From Condylostoma magnum (taxonomy: Eukaryota > Ciliophora > Heterotrichea > Heterotrichida > Condylostomatidae), in contig CAKKTI010000024.1 in assembly GCA_920105805.1 (NCBI GenBank), positions 21,388 to 85,387 on the forward strand: 64,000 bases of DNA, read 5' to 3'. Made by a program: the position numbers and the translations under genes. Under the pieces are notes generated by a model. That model ran no database searches. It was not told the DNA's origin and worked only from the letters and a program-made list of their open reading frames with translations. Below, piece after piece: positions 45,472 to 56,585 of this stretch. How positions within the stretch are numbered: position 1 is the stretch's first letter; each line of letters starts with the position of its first letter.

Positions 45472-46530
45472 ATGTTTCTTATCATTTTTCTATTAAATAC
45501 AATAAGCTCACAGTGCACCTGCTCTTAATGCGAAGCTTTGGACTTATAATTCATGGAGTAACTTTTAACTAGGAATCAATGCTAACAAGATTAATGCTAA
45601 TCTAATGATTATAAATGTATGAGAAACTGTGAAATTTGTTTTTATAGCACTGATGTATTTGAAGAAGCTCCATGTTCAATAGTAACAGAAAGTTTTAAGC
45701 AATGTTAACAAAAGGAAGAATGTAACAGCCTAGCTTAAAACTCTGAAAAAGGAGAATGAGTAATTAGAGGACCTTTTCAGCATAGTTCGGTTTGCCAATG
45801 ATCGTTAAACCTATCTAAGCATATATATAACAGCAATGATATAGTCCGGTTCTAGTTATTAAGAGATTATTAAGGTTAATAACTTGGATAATTGAAAATA
45901 ATAGCATTCTATGAAAAGATTGAATCAACTGTAAATAATGACTATTTTTATATTTACTATGACATAGATGAGTTGAATTATAAGGAGAACAGAGAAATAT
46001 CAATAACTAACTGTAAATTGTTTAAGATTGGGTATATAGCAGATTCAATGTTCTAGACATATGATGGGATAGTTCTTAGGTGAGATATTATAGCTTTTTA
46101 TCAGGAAGAGGATAATGCTTATGAAGGAGCTTAACTAGGGGGTAGTGAAGCTATAATTATTATTGTTTGCTGCTCTGGTATTGGATTCATTTTATTTGTT
46201 GTTGTATGTTGTGTTAAAATCAAGTCAAGAAGTGCTTCCATTAATCCTTATATTATAAATAACTAATAAGATTATAATAGTGGATTCTTTACTGAGGAGT
46301 TTGATAGAGTTTTACCTACTGTTTAATTCAATTAGGAAAATTTAGAGATTGGTGAAGCTATTTGCTCAGTTTGCTTTGATGAGTAAGATATATATAGTAT
46401 TTAAGATTCTCAAGATGTAAAAATATTACAGTGTAAGCATATTTATCATAATAACTGCATAAAAGAATGATTTAAGAGAAGAATAAGCAATAACACATGT
46501 CCTGTATGTAAAACAGTTGCAATTTATTAA
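45472..46530 (+). CDS. secretory-pathway transmembrane RING-H2 E3 ligase
   Basis: 352 aa. Signal peptide (MFLIIFLLNTISSQ), then a Cys-rich lumenal region (CTCSQCEAL, CMRNCEICF). One transmembrane helix lies at about 226-250 (AIIIIVCCSGIGFILFVVVC), with a cytosolic C-terminal RING-H2 (CSVCFDE, CKHIYHNNCIKEW, CPVCK). The RING Trp is TGA-encoded. This layout matches PA-TM-RING-type ligases of the Golgi or endosomes, although no PA domain is recognisable. It ends with TAA 46528 right after the RING. Confidence 0.85.
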
Positions 46531-46746
46531 TTTTGTATTAAAATTTTACCGGTTGTGTGTATATCTTAATTTATTCCTATATATTCCAACTACTCAAATT
46601 ACAGCATTCATCTGCATACTTAAATACTACCATACACCACTAACTCCAACAATACACCATTTCTCTACAACCTGAACCAATCCTAACCCATTCCTACTAT
46701 TTACCATAAACTTAAACCAAATAAACAAAAAATAATAAAAGCCTCA

Positions 46747-47076
46747 CTACCAGTCATCATCTCCTCCAAACAAATCCATAGCTCCTTCCTCCATTTCCTC
46801 TTCTTCCTCCTCCACTTCTTCTTCCTTAGCTGCAGTTTCTTTTCCTTCAGTAGCAGCAGGACCTGCCCCAACTCCAGCGGGAATGGTGCTTAGTTTTTCT
46901 AGCCCTTCACTGATAACTTCATTCAAGGATTTTCCATTAAGACATTCACAAAGTTAACCGGCTTATCCTTGGTCGAACTCTCCGCCCCCAGCTTCAATTA
47001 TTTGCTGTAATTGCTTAGGAGAAGGATTCTCGTTTCCAGCTAGCCATGCCAGGGCGTAAGCAGCGAGGTATTTCAT
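46747..47076 (-). CDS. RPLP2: 60S acidic ribosomal stalk protein P2
   Basis: 109 aa. It starts MKYLAAYALAWLAGNENPSP and continues LNGKSLNEVISEGLEKLSTI, the P2 dimerisation domain. An Ala/Gly hinge and a long acidic run follow, ending MDLFGGDDDW before TAG 46747 (then TGA). P2 with P0/P1 forms the stalk recruiting elongation factors. Codon use is notably more GC-rich than in the neighbours, as expected for a highly expressed gene, and it uses few TAA/TAG Gln codons (two). Confidence 0.93.
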
Positions 47077-47456
47077 TTTATTATTTTAATGGAGTTTGAG
47101 GGAGAGATTAGGGTTATTTTTTAAAGGGTTTATCAGGTATATGTATTATGTAAGAAGATATTGTAAGCAAATTTGTATTTTAGATTATGGCATTTTTAAT
47201 GTATACTTTATAATGTATATTTAGAAATGTTAAAGATTACTTGCATAGACTATATGCAATGATATATCAAAATGAGCACCTAAATACTTACTTAATAATC
47301 TGTTATATAGCCTTTGTCTATAAACTTTTACATTTTTTCATCATGGTATTGTTGAAAAACGTGTTATTTAAATACTACCTTACTCTAGGCTTAAAATTAG
47401 CATACTTAACAATACAGATCCTACTAACTGGCTTGTTGTTCTCATAGTGATTTTGC
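47077..47456. other. intergenic AT-rich stretch
   Basis: About 380 bp between the P2 start and the DEAH-helicase stop, so it should hold the P2 promoter and the helicase 3' end. A 68-codon hydrophobic reading at 47241-47447 on the plus strand has no homology I recognise and is probably chance. Confidence 0.5.
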
Positions 47457-50400
47457 TTAATTAATAGTCTCAATAAATTCAGGGGTCTAAAAACTAGCTT
47501 CATATAAGAAATCTATACTTCACTCAATTTGATTTCAATTAGGTAGAATTACTTTAACCTAAGAATCTAAGGTAAGATAATTGAACTGACCGTCACTATA
47601 ACCAACTAAATGCTCCATTTAACAAAATACTCATTTTCCTAGTACTTAGTCCTTATTTTTCAAATAGAAAGGATCTTCTTTGTCTTATTCCGTCAATTAA
47701 TATTGACTTTCCTTCTGTATGATGAATAGATTTGATTATACTCTAACAATTGCGGATACATCATCTATATGTTCTACTTTACAATTCGTAATAAATCCTA
47801 TTATAGAATTATGACATCGACTACATAAAATTCTAGCACTATCTACTGCAAAAACTTCAGCTCTATTTTGTATATCATTTACTACTTATTATCTCTCCTT
47901 TTTCTTACTTTTAATCATTTGATTTATAGTCGAATCATAATTAAGCTCATTATCATTCTCAGGAATAATGGATAATTAAGGCACTGAATGCAAGTAGTAT
48001 TAAAACTTCTCATCTAGTTTGTACTCAATATGGTCTTCTAATTAATCCTGTATATCTTCTTGTTAAGGCAGTATAAGGCCTTCCATTTGCAGCCTAGGTC
48101 TAGTCAGTAATTCTTTTATAAGAATATATACATCATTCTGCTTAAAATGCTCAATTCCCTAAGAATCGTAAAGCAAAACAGATATTTTATTTCTAATTTC
48201 ATTAATTCTCTCAACATCTCACCTAGAAAACGAATGACTAAAGGTCTTTTTATTTTTTGAGGATATAAATCCTCCATACACATAACTTTGGTAGAGTCCT
48301 TAACAAGCAAAATATCTGTAATCTTTTTCAAAAATGAGTACAAACAATTCTGCTAGTAGTGGGTAAAAGGGGTAAGATGTAACAGCACTTCCGAATATAT
48401 TTCCTTTTACTCTATTGAATTAATTGATTGCTATAGATAAAATGTTATTAAAATTATGTCTTTCTTTTATTATCTGTATTCGGGCCACAGACTCATCTTC
48501 TATCTTTATTGTCTAGCTAGAGTGGTATTATGTAAACTATAGCATATTTGTGCATATAGGTCTAGATAAGCACTATAATTCTGTCTACTCTCACTGGTTC
48601 TCTTTGTATTTATTCCTATCAAATGTGAAAATATGACCTGGCTTTCTATCAAATTCACTTATTCTGTCAATGTAACTTTTAATGTCTTGGATTTTACGAG
48701 AATTAATAAGTTTTCCATTATCATCTCTTAAAGTTTCTCTTCCTACTATAAAATCGCCATTTTTGTAATTATGAGAATAGTTTCCAAGTCACATAACCCA
48801 TCTCACAAGTTTTTATTAAAAACTATTAAAGATAATCGTTCAATTTCTGTATCTATCTACTTTCATAGTTATATCAGTTTCTGTTTCAAGGCCCAAAGCT
48901 TCTAAAATGTCATCTTTTTATACAAAATCTGCTGATTTAGAGATATAAATGGTTCTATGTGCCTTAGATTCTTTTTCTAGCGTTAACTCTCTTAAATCTT
49001 TATGAAAGTACTAATATTTTTCTGATTTCAGATAATTACCTATAAAAGCTGCAGCAATGGCGAATTTTATGCATTCAATTCCTTCTTGACTGCTAAGATC
49101 TGTATCATTATTCAAATACTGCTTGTCCATATTTTTATGCCTAAGTCTTTTTCGTAAATCATGATATTATATCAAACTTAAGCATAGAGCTTGTATATTT
49201 AAGTTATTATCTTTGGCTCAGTTTATAACTCTTTATCCTAAAATTCTATGAAACCTTCCATTATTCTTAACAATATTTCTCCACTCTTGACTTGATATCA
49301 TTTCTTAGAACTATTTAAACACTATTAAGCTTGAAATAGGGTCGCTAAAGCAGTCCCCATCAATCTTCAATTTCTGTCTATAAGCAATTTTCTCAAGCTG
49401 GGGATTTCTAGGCCTCCAAAAAATGCCCTTTTACTAAGACAAAATAGCAGCAATTCTCAAGCAATCTTTCATACAATTGAAAATCAGTCCAAATAGTATA
49501 AGTCTAGTTAATTTTATATCACACGGCAGTTCCGAGTACATTTCTCCTAGCCAAGTCAGCTGGTTATTAGAGTCTAACGCCCCCATTTTCCTTAAAAACC
49601 ACTCAGTTCTCAATACATCATCTTAATCTGGAGGTTGTATTGCTCTCCCAAGTATAAACTAGGGAGATCCTATATTGATTTTCTTTAGCTTCAAAATCAT
49701 CCTGTCAATTCTGCATCTTTGTATCTCGGGAGTAGTAAACTCATTTAAACTGTTATAAAAGTTCTGAGGCATTAGTCTAAAAACCACTCCTTCCGACACT
49801 CTTCCTGCTCTTCCTTTTCTTTGCTTCATGGTTGCCTTGCTTGCTCATTGTAAAACTAACGAATCAGTGTTTGATATATGACTGTACTCTAGCTCCTTGC
49901 TCATTCCAAAATCAATCACAAATTTTATATCAGAGATTGTAATTGAGCTTTCTGCTATGTTTGTGGATATTATTACTCTACGCTTGTCAGGATGGGGCCT
50001 AAAGACCTTATCCATTTCACTTTAAGGCAAGGAGGAGTGCAGAAGGCAGATCTCAATTGCTCTGGATTAGTTGCCTAAAACCTGTATAAGAGTTTCTTAC
50101 ATTTTAGTTATTTCATTCAACCCAGGAAGAAAGATAAGGAAAGTGCCTCTTCTTTACAAAGACTCATTGAATTAGTGTCTATTATGCTAAATTTATACCA
50201 GCTTAGCAGCTACTTCGTATAATTCTGGTATAATGCAAAAGCTTTACTCATTGAAACTTTGATAGATTAGCTGGTTTACATCATCGCTGTAATTGAGTAT
50301 TCTTAGTATATCTTCCATATAAATTTCCTCTACATTGAAGGTTAGAGAACCGACTGTTATTACAGATGCTGGGTCGTCTTTAGGCTGGTAGTATGGACTA

Positions 50401-51071
50401 GTTAAGTATTTTTCTTACGGCTTTACTAACAACTTGCTTCAAAAACCGTCTTAATCATCGCCCTTGTAGTCCTTTATCTCAAAATTCTTATCAACATACT
50501 CGTGGGCTATTTCATTAATTTCACTTAGAGCAAAATAATTAGAAAACAGCTCTGAGTCCATGGTCGCAGACATCAAAATCAGCTTAAAATTTTAATACAG
50601 AAGTTGCTTTAAAACTACCAGTAAAAACTCAGACTCTAAAGCTCTTTCATGCACTTCGTCAATTATTATATAGTCAAATTCTATGTTTTATTAGCCTGAT
50701 AATTTCTGTATCATTATTCCCGTTGTAACAAATTATAATTTAGTGTTAGCCGCTAACGTTGAATCATCTTTTATTTGGTATCCTACAGTTTATCCTAATG
50801 GACTATGCATTTCCTCAGCTACTCTTTTGGCAACGCTGGCTGCTGCTATTCTACGGGGCTGAGTTATTATTATAATTGCCTGAGGATCTATCCTGTTTAT
50901 CATTTAGGGAACTTAGGTTGTTTTGCCACAGCCTGTGTCTCCTTGGATTATTGTTACCTTGTTGTTCTTTATGGTATTGATTATCTCTTATTCATTTTCG
51001 TATATTGGAAGCTTGTACTCTGTTCTTGGGTACTTTGTTGCTTTGGATTGTGGATGTTTTTAGATTTGCAT
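47457..51071 (-). CDS. large DEAH-box RNA helicase with C-terminal cysteine module, about 1204 aa
   Basis: N-terminal helicase core: QGDTGCGKTTQVPQ (Walker A 44-51), TQPRRIAAASVAKRVAEEM, the DEAH-box variant DEVH, LMSATMD, IFLPGLNEI, then ISTNIAESSITI and QRKGRAGRVSEG. The HA2/winged-helix and OB-type regions follow, as in DHX9/DHX36/TDRD9-type helicases. The last ~125 residues contain CSRCHNSIIGF (Cys 1083 and 1086) and KWVFCQMEHLVGYSDG (~1150), like a partly degenerate Yippee/Mis18-type zinc fold. The role could be RNA silencing or RNA remodelling; the subfamily is not certain. The stop is TAA 47457, with TGA 5 codons later. Confidence 0.88.
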
Positions 51072-51554
51072 TTTTATTATAGAAATTATATGAGTTTAGG
51101 TATGGGGGTAATTTGATATTAGGTTTTATAAAGAGATTTATGTGTTTTTTAATGAAACGTTATTATAAAAGGATTTTGCTATATATAAGAAAGAACTTTT
51201 ATAATTGTAAATTGATACCTTTACTAATAAAGATATACATTTATTTGGAAAATTATTACTTTTTATATCAAATTGTAATTTATTCTGCTAATAATTTAGT
51301 ATGTTTATTTTATATAGAAGAAAAAAGTTTAATTGATTCAATATAGTATTGTATATATGAAAGAAAAGTTAATTTCTTTAAGAAGCTTATAAAAAGTTAT
51401 TATTAAATGTACTCAAGAGAATAACAATATCAGCTTACTTATAATGTTTACAGGATTATTTTCAGCAATAGTTTGCATAGAAAGACTTTCATATTAATTA
51501 ACTCAACTTTTACTGTAAATATACTTAATCTAATCTCCAATACATAATTTTCTT
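51072..51554. other. AT-rich stretch without a confident gene
   Basis: About 480 bp. A plus-strand frame at 51113-51346 happens to lack TAA/TAG/TGA for 77 codons but is Ile/Tyr/Leu-rich, with no recognisable features. It overlaps the expected helicase promoter region. No RNA gene or repeat seen. Confidence 0.4.
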
Positions 51555-52742
51555 TTAATTATTTTCCAAACCACCTTCTCCTAATAGAATAACTGAATTT
51601 TTGAAGGCAAGGGACATAATTGCATTTTGAGATATAAAAAGAACTCTGTTATTGTTCAAATCTATCAAATCTCATAACCGTACAGTATTATCCTCGCCTC
51701 CAGAAACTACCTTATTGCCTTCAATGCATACACTATTCACTACACTATCATGTCTTCCAACCTCTCTATTATTGTTTTTATCGCAAATATCCCAAACTCT
51801 TACCGTTTTATCCTCACCGCCTGAAATAGCTAAATTCCCCTCTATACACACGCTTGCTACTTACTAATCATGCCTTCCAATCTCTCTATTATTGTTTTTA
51901 TTTGATATATCTCAAAGTTTAACGGTTGTATCATTGCTTCCTGATAATACTATATTCCCCTATATGCATACACTTCTTACTGGATTATTATGCACTCCAA
52001 TTATTCTAATGTTACTTTAATTTTATATATCTCAAATTCGTACAGTTCTATCATTACTGCCAGTCACTACTGTATTGCCTTCAATACTTACACTTAATAC
52101 TGTTAGATCATGCCTTCCAATCTCTTTAATTTTGTTCTAATTTAATATATCCCAAAGATATACAGTTTTATCACTACTTCCACTAACAATTTAACTACCT
52201 TAAATGCATACACTATTAACTCATCCCTCTTATCTCCCAATCTCTCTATTGTTATTCTAATTTGATATATCCCAAAGTCTCATAGTTTTATCATCACTTG
52301 ATGAAATTATTGTATTATCTTCAATACATAAGCTTAATACTCACGCTGAATGTTATCCAATTTATGTGGGTTGTTATGGGGTGTCTATTTATTATTTATT
52401 TTACTGCATCATTTAGCTAACTTTTATGCTATAGTTTAATAGTTTTAAGTGATCTTCAGTCCTCTAATTTATTCAACTCTTTAGCTTCATCTGCAAGTAT
52501 TCTATTTCAGCTTTATCGAATGTTTCCTTTATCAGTTATTTACTTATCTATTAATAGTAATCAATAGCTTATATAAAAGAGATAGAACTGAAATTTTAAG
52601 ATTATTTTTAAATCCTTCTAGGAAAGTATTCTAAGGTAAAATTGATCTTCTGGAATAACTAAGTAAGGCCTTCTTATTATCCTTCTTTTAGCAAAATGCC
52701 CTTAAAAAAGAATTGGAGTGTATTGATTGACTTTGCATTCAT
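51555..52742 (-). CDS. WD40-repeat protein, about 395 aa
   Basis: A helical ~130-aa N-terminal region precedes about seven WD40 units with the pattern NREIGRHD, SVCIEGN, SGGEDKTVRVWDI. Some WD tryptophans are TGA and some TGG. The repeats resemble those of the WD40 gene at 15995-17401 in wording (IGRHD...SVCI...WDL), suggesting a shared ciliate family, but here they have diverged from each other. The N-terminal helices differ. Ends with TAA 51555. Probably a scaffold; no orthologue recognised. Confidence 0.8.
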
Positions 52743-53052
52743 TTTTTACTTGCTAATATATTATAAAGTAATATAAAATTACACATTTAACATTTGAACC
52801 AATGACTATTTTCTCAAATAATTTCATTGATTTTTAATGTCTTTTGTATATTGGGAAAGGAATAATAGTAAATATATAAAATACATACTTACAATAAATT
52901 AGTTTAGATATTAGGGATAATTTTTACATATAAAGTATCTAAAATTTTGTACGACTAATAACTTTATTTCCTATAAACATTTACACAATAATACCTCTCT
53001 CTTTTACAATAACCAATTAGATAACTCCCAATAAATACTTCATTATATAAAA
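52743..53052. other. AT-rich divergent intergenic region
   Basis: 310 bp between two head-to-head genes. Very AT-rich and without recognisable genes. It presumably holds both promoters. Confidence 0.5.
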
Positions 53053-54087
53053 ATGAACGATATTTTCTTATGTGGATTTTGCAAAGTTCTGTATAACGAA
53101 GGCTAAAACAAGCCATTATCTCTCCCATGTGGCCACGTCTACTGCATGAGTTGTGTAACCCAACAACCTTTCTTTCTATGTCCAATGGATCAATAGTCCC
53201 ATAGAAGTTAAAACTTACCAGTTTGTTACGCAATTATGCTAAACCTGCCTCAAGAAAAGTTAAAAATTATATGCTGCAAAGACCACCCAAATAAGAAAGT
53301 AAAATACTACTGCCACAAAGAGCAAGATTACCTATGCTCTGCTTGTTTAATCAAACATACAGGCAAAGGTTGTTAATTATCTTAACTTGTTGTTGAAATG
53401 AGACAAGTTAACGAATCTCTAGAAAACCTAATGAAGTATATATCTTATAAGTAATTTGAAGCAAATGAGTCAAGAAAGCAATTAGAATCGAATGAAAATC
53501 AGATTAAAAATTTCTATGAAAATTAAATCGTTAAACTTAAAATCGCTTATGATGAAATAATTAAACAGATTTAAGCTAAATAGAATGAGTAAATATAACA
53601 ACTCCAAAGTTTTATGGAGAGATCTCTATCAAAATTTGATAGTTTTAAAGACGATATTTACTAAGTATCATCTAAAAATAATCAGTATAAGCAAAAATGC
53701 TAACAGATATCATAAGATCTCAACAGTTTATCATACAAAGAGTTTATTAACTTTGTAGAACTGGCTTAATAAAACATCTAAACCTTAGATTCTTAAAAAC
53801 AGCCAAATTTAGAGTTTTGAACCTTTAGAGATACTTTAAAAATTGCAACTTTTGGATCAATTCACAAACTTAGTACATAAGAAAATACAGCAGTTCTATA
53901 ATAAAACAATACTGATATTGCAGTAATAAACACTCACAGAAATCAGTAGTAAATTAGTGAAAAGGCTCCTCATAGATCCCATAAAGAAAATAATCCAAAA
54001 CAATTTCATCGCATTGATTTCTAGAAGCATTGCACTACAAAAAAGAGAAGAAGAGATCAAGTAAAGAAGCTTAACACTTCATTCTAG
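53053..54087 (+). CDS. RING/B-box coiled-coil protein (TRIM-like)
   Basis: 344 aa. It begins MNDIFLCGFCKVLYNEG with a RING: LSLPCGHVYCMSC and FLCPMDQ, where the final ligand pair is C..D. A B-box follows (CCKDHPNKKVKYYC, CSACLIKH). Residues ~120-270 are coiled coil, and the C-terminus is basic (TTKKRRRDQVKK). This is a probable E3 ubiquitin ligase of the TRIM/RBCC type. It ends at TAG 54085, 16 bp from the convergent rhodanese gene. Confidence 0.8.
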
Positions 54088-54103
54088 TGTAATTTATTAT
54101 TAA

Positions 54104-54958
54104 CTAAATAATACAACAATGGCAGGCAGCATTCCCGTCTATTCTTTTACTTCCTTATGCAACCAGCTTAGATGATCTAGATTTAGCTAAGCTATTTTAC
54201 TGCATATACTCCCCAAACGATTCTTATGGGTCAAAGTATTAAGTAGCTATAGAATTTGAGGAGTTAAACCCAGGGTAATCATCCTTATTAAAATAATTCA
54301 AAGCTCCGATTCCTAAAATTTGGCTTAAACAAGTCTCATATCTCATAATTAAAGTTAAATTCTCAAAATTACTCACAGAAAGGGCAAGTAATATTATTCC
54401 CCAAAAGTCTCCTTCTATAAATAAACCGTTGTTTTTATAAGCTTATAGCTAAAAGTCTTGATTAAGCTCGTAAATTAACCCAGATACTCCTCCGTTCTTC
54501 ATCGCATCTTTATGCTTTACTTCAGAATGTATAATATAGGCTCGTCGTGGTAAGCTACTGTCTAAAACGATTTTGTTAGGGAAAATTTAATAATTGTATC
54601 GTTTTTGTGTTTACAGCTTCTAGGGAACTTATATAGTATGTTCCCCATTTAATTGTAATCATTACCTCATTCCTCCTATTAAAAATTTTACTTATGTGAA
54701 TCCCAATGAAATTAAAATCCATCAGAATCTAGAGGCAGGCTCAGATGTTCCTTTATCATAGCAAATTATCATTTAATTTTAGTTTATATTCAGTCTTAAA
54801 CAAAAATCTAGAAGTTCACTGTTATTTTCAGGAATTATGACTATCTCTGACTCTGGAATCAGCTTTTCTATTGTCTCGTTGTAGCTTGTACAGTACATAA
54901 AATTGCATTATTGAGCTTTCATAGCATCTTAAGCTGTAATAAGAAAATTGTTTTGCAT
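54104..54958 (-). CDS. rhodanese-like sulfurtransferase family protein
   Basis: 284 aa. The first half has the rhodanese wording: PENNSELLDFCLRL, then ICYDKGTSEPASRFWWILIS, then LGFTQVKFLIGGMRQWLQLNG. This matches the inactive N-terminal domain of two-domain thiosulfate/mercaptopyruvate sulfurtransferases. The C-terminal half should carry the catalytic Cys loop, but no CxSGVTA-type loop is visible; only YETCLSQ sits near that position. It may be inactive. The tail ends NAACHCC then TAG 54104. It lies 11 bp downstream of the membrane-protein gene, in a different frame. Confidence 0.65.
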
Positions 54959-54969
54959 TTTTATACTAA

Positions 54970-55845
54970 CTATGGACCTTTAGGAGCTTGTTCAGGCTTT
55001 TTGTTTACTGTTGCATCTTTGCACTTGTCTATAATTAAAAATACTATAAAGAATAGCCATTTAACCTTATATTTCAATAAGACAAGCTGGCAATACAGTC
55101 CTATTTTTAAGCTGTCACCTTCTATTTTATTCTCCATTGTGTCTAACTTAGAAATAGTGAGGTATAGGTAAATGAGTTCTAATAATCCAAATATTATCAT
55201 GAGTATCATATCAGTGGTTTCTGTAAATATTCCAAATATAGCCATGCTTATTACAAAACTTACAAGAGCAATGAAAACTGCTGTTTTAAATCCATACTTA
55301 TCCTTTTTTATAGATGAATAGATAGATAGGAAGAAAAAGGCAGCTGATAGTGAGCTTATATCAGCTAAAAATACGAAGGGATAAGCACAGATTCCTAAGT
55401 AAACTAAGCAAATGTACTCACTGCATACGAAGATTAGGTATAGAAGGTAAACTAAAGAGCTGTTGTATAGTCGTTTTCTTAGCTTGAAGATTATAAAAAA
55501 GATTACAGCATAACTACCTAGAGCTATGAAGGATATCCAATAAAATCCTAGTAGAAATTCAGAGATAAAGGTAAATATGTAGAATACAAGTACTGAAAGA
55601 GTAATAAGTATCATTTCTATCGCCAATATGTAAAGATTCAGGGCTTTTTAAGTCATTGATACTCCCTTTTCTTCTAAGTCATCTTTAACTTTGCTGTATT
55701 TAGGATCAACAGCACTTTAAATACCTTTGCTCACTTTGGATGCCTTTTACTCAATTTTCTTTCTGTCTTAGTCACTTAGTCCATTTTTTACCTTGTCTTT
55801 TGCCTTTTCGGACTTTTATAAGAGATTTTACTTCAAATCACTCAT
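54970..55845 (-). CDS. polytopic membrane protein, about 291 aa
   Basis: The conserved hydrophobic part (MILITLSVLVFYIFTFIS onward) has about seven transmembrane helices. The frame extends upstream to ATG 55845 through TAA/TAG Gln codons, adding a ~70-aa Lys-rich soluble N-terminus (KSEKAKDKVKNGLSDQDRKK). The C-terminus is cytosolic and ends KKPEQAPKGP before TAG 54970. No in-frame TGA follows soon, so TAG is the stop. Family not recognised. Confidence 0.65.
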
Positions 55846-55917
55846 ATTTATGGTAAATGTTATATAAAAGTATTAAAGGTTAACAAAAGAAAGCTTTGCA
55901 TGATATTAAATAATTAC

Positions 55918-56124
55918 CTATCCAGCACTAGGCAAATCCCTAAGTGCTCCATACACACTCTACCTGCATCTTATATAACTTAAAACACACTGCTCTACAC
56001 ACTCCTTTTACTTCTTAGTTAAAGCTGGCTATGGTTTTGTCACACATTACACAAAGCAATTCTAAGTAGAGTTTCTTATGAGATCATTGACAATAATATC
56101 CTCTACTTTAACTTCTTCTTCCAT
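55918..56124 (-). CDS. small Tim-type chaperone of the mitochondrial intermembrane space
   Basis: 68 aa. The twin CX3C signature is present: CFVQC, then 14 residues, then CVEQC. It is followed by a YIRCRQSVYGAL helix, which fits Tim8/9/10/13 proteins. These hexameric chaperones escort hydrophobic precursors across the mitochondrial intermembrane space. The acidic N-terminus (MEEEVKVEDI) and the length are normal for the family. It was missed by classical ORF finding because of four internal TAG/TAA Gln codons. It ends with TAG 55918, and its ATG is 12 bp from the EF-hand ATG. Which Tim it is cannot be decided. Confidence 0.8.
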
Positions 56125-56136
56125 AATAAATAATAC

Positions 56137-56583
56137 ATGGACTACTTCTAACTATTTACAGAGGTTTTTGACAAAAGAAATCATGGATATGTCACTCCAG
56201 AGGGTAATTCTAACTTAGAAATAGAAGCAACGTTAATAGCAAATGGTTATATAGACGAGCGTAAGGATGTAATGGTTCTTTTAAAATTTTTAGACTGAAA
56301 CTAAGAAGGTAAAATATACTTAAAAGATATACAAAGAATTTTTAACCCAGATTTTGTAAATTTTACTCAGAATGATTTATCAACTTATGAAGGAAGACAA
56401 AACATCTTTTAATTCTTTGACTAGGATGGAGATGATCTGATTTCCCAAGACGACCTTCTAACGGTATCATCTCTAATAAGCCTTCCACTATCAAGTTAAC
56501 AAGCTCAAACAATGATAAATCAGTTTGATACTGATAGAGACGGAAAAGTATCTGAAAATGAGTTTGAGAGAGTTTTAATGTAG
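56137..56583 (+). CDS. calmodulin-size four-EF-hand protein
   Basis: 148 aa, exactly calmodulin length. Loops: DKRNHGYVTPEG (12-23, degenerate), DWNQEGKIYLKD (53-64, Trp from TGA), DQDGDDLISQDD (95-106, canonical) and DTDRDGKVSENE (131-142, canonical). So the C-terminal lobe should bind calcium normally and the N-terminal lobe weakly. It is diverged from true calmodulin and closer to calmodulin-like or centrin-like sensors. It ends at TAG 56581, 2 bp from the convergent methyltransferase stop. Confidence 0.85.
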
Positions 56584-56585
56584 TT

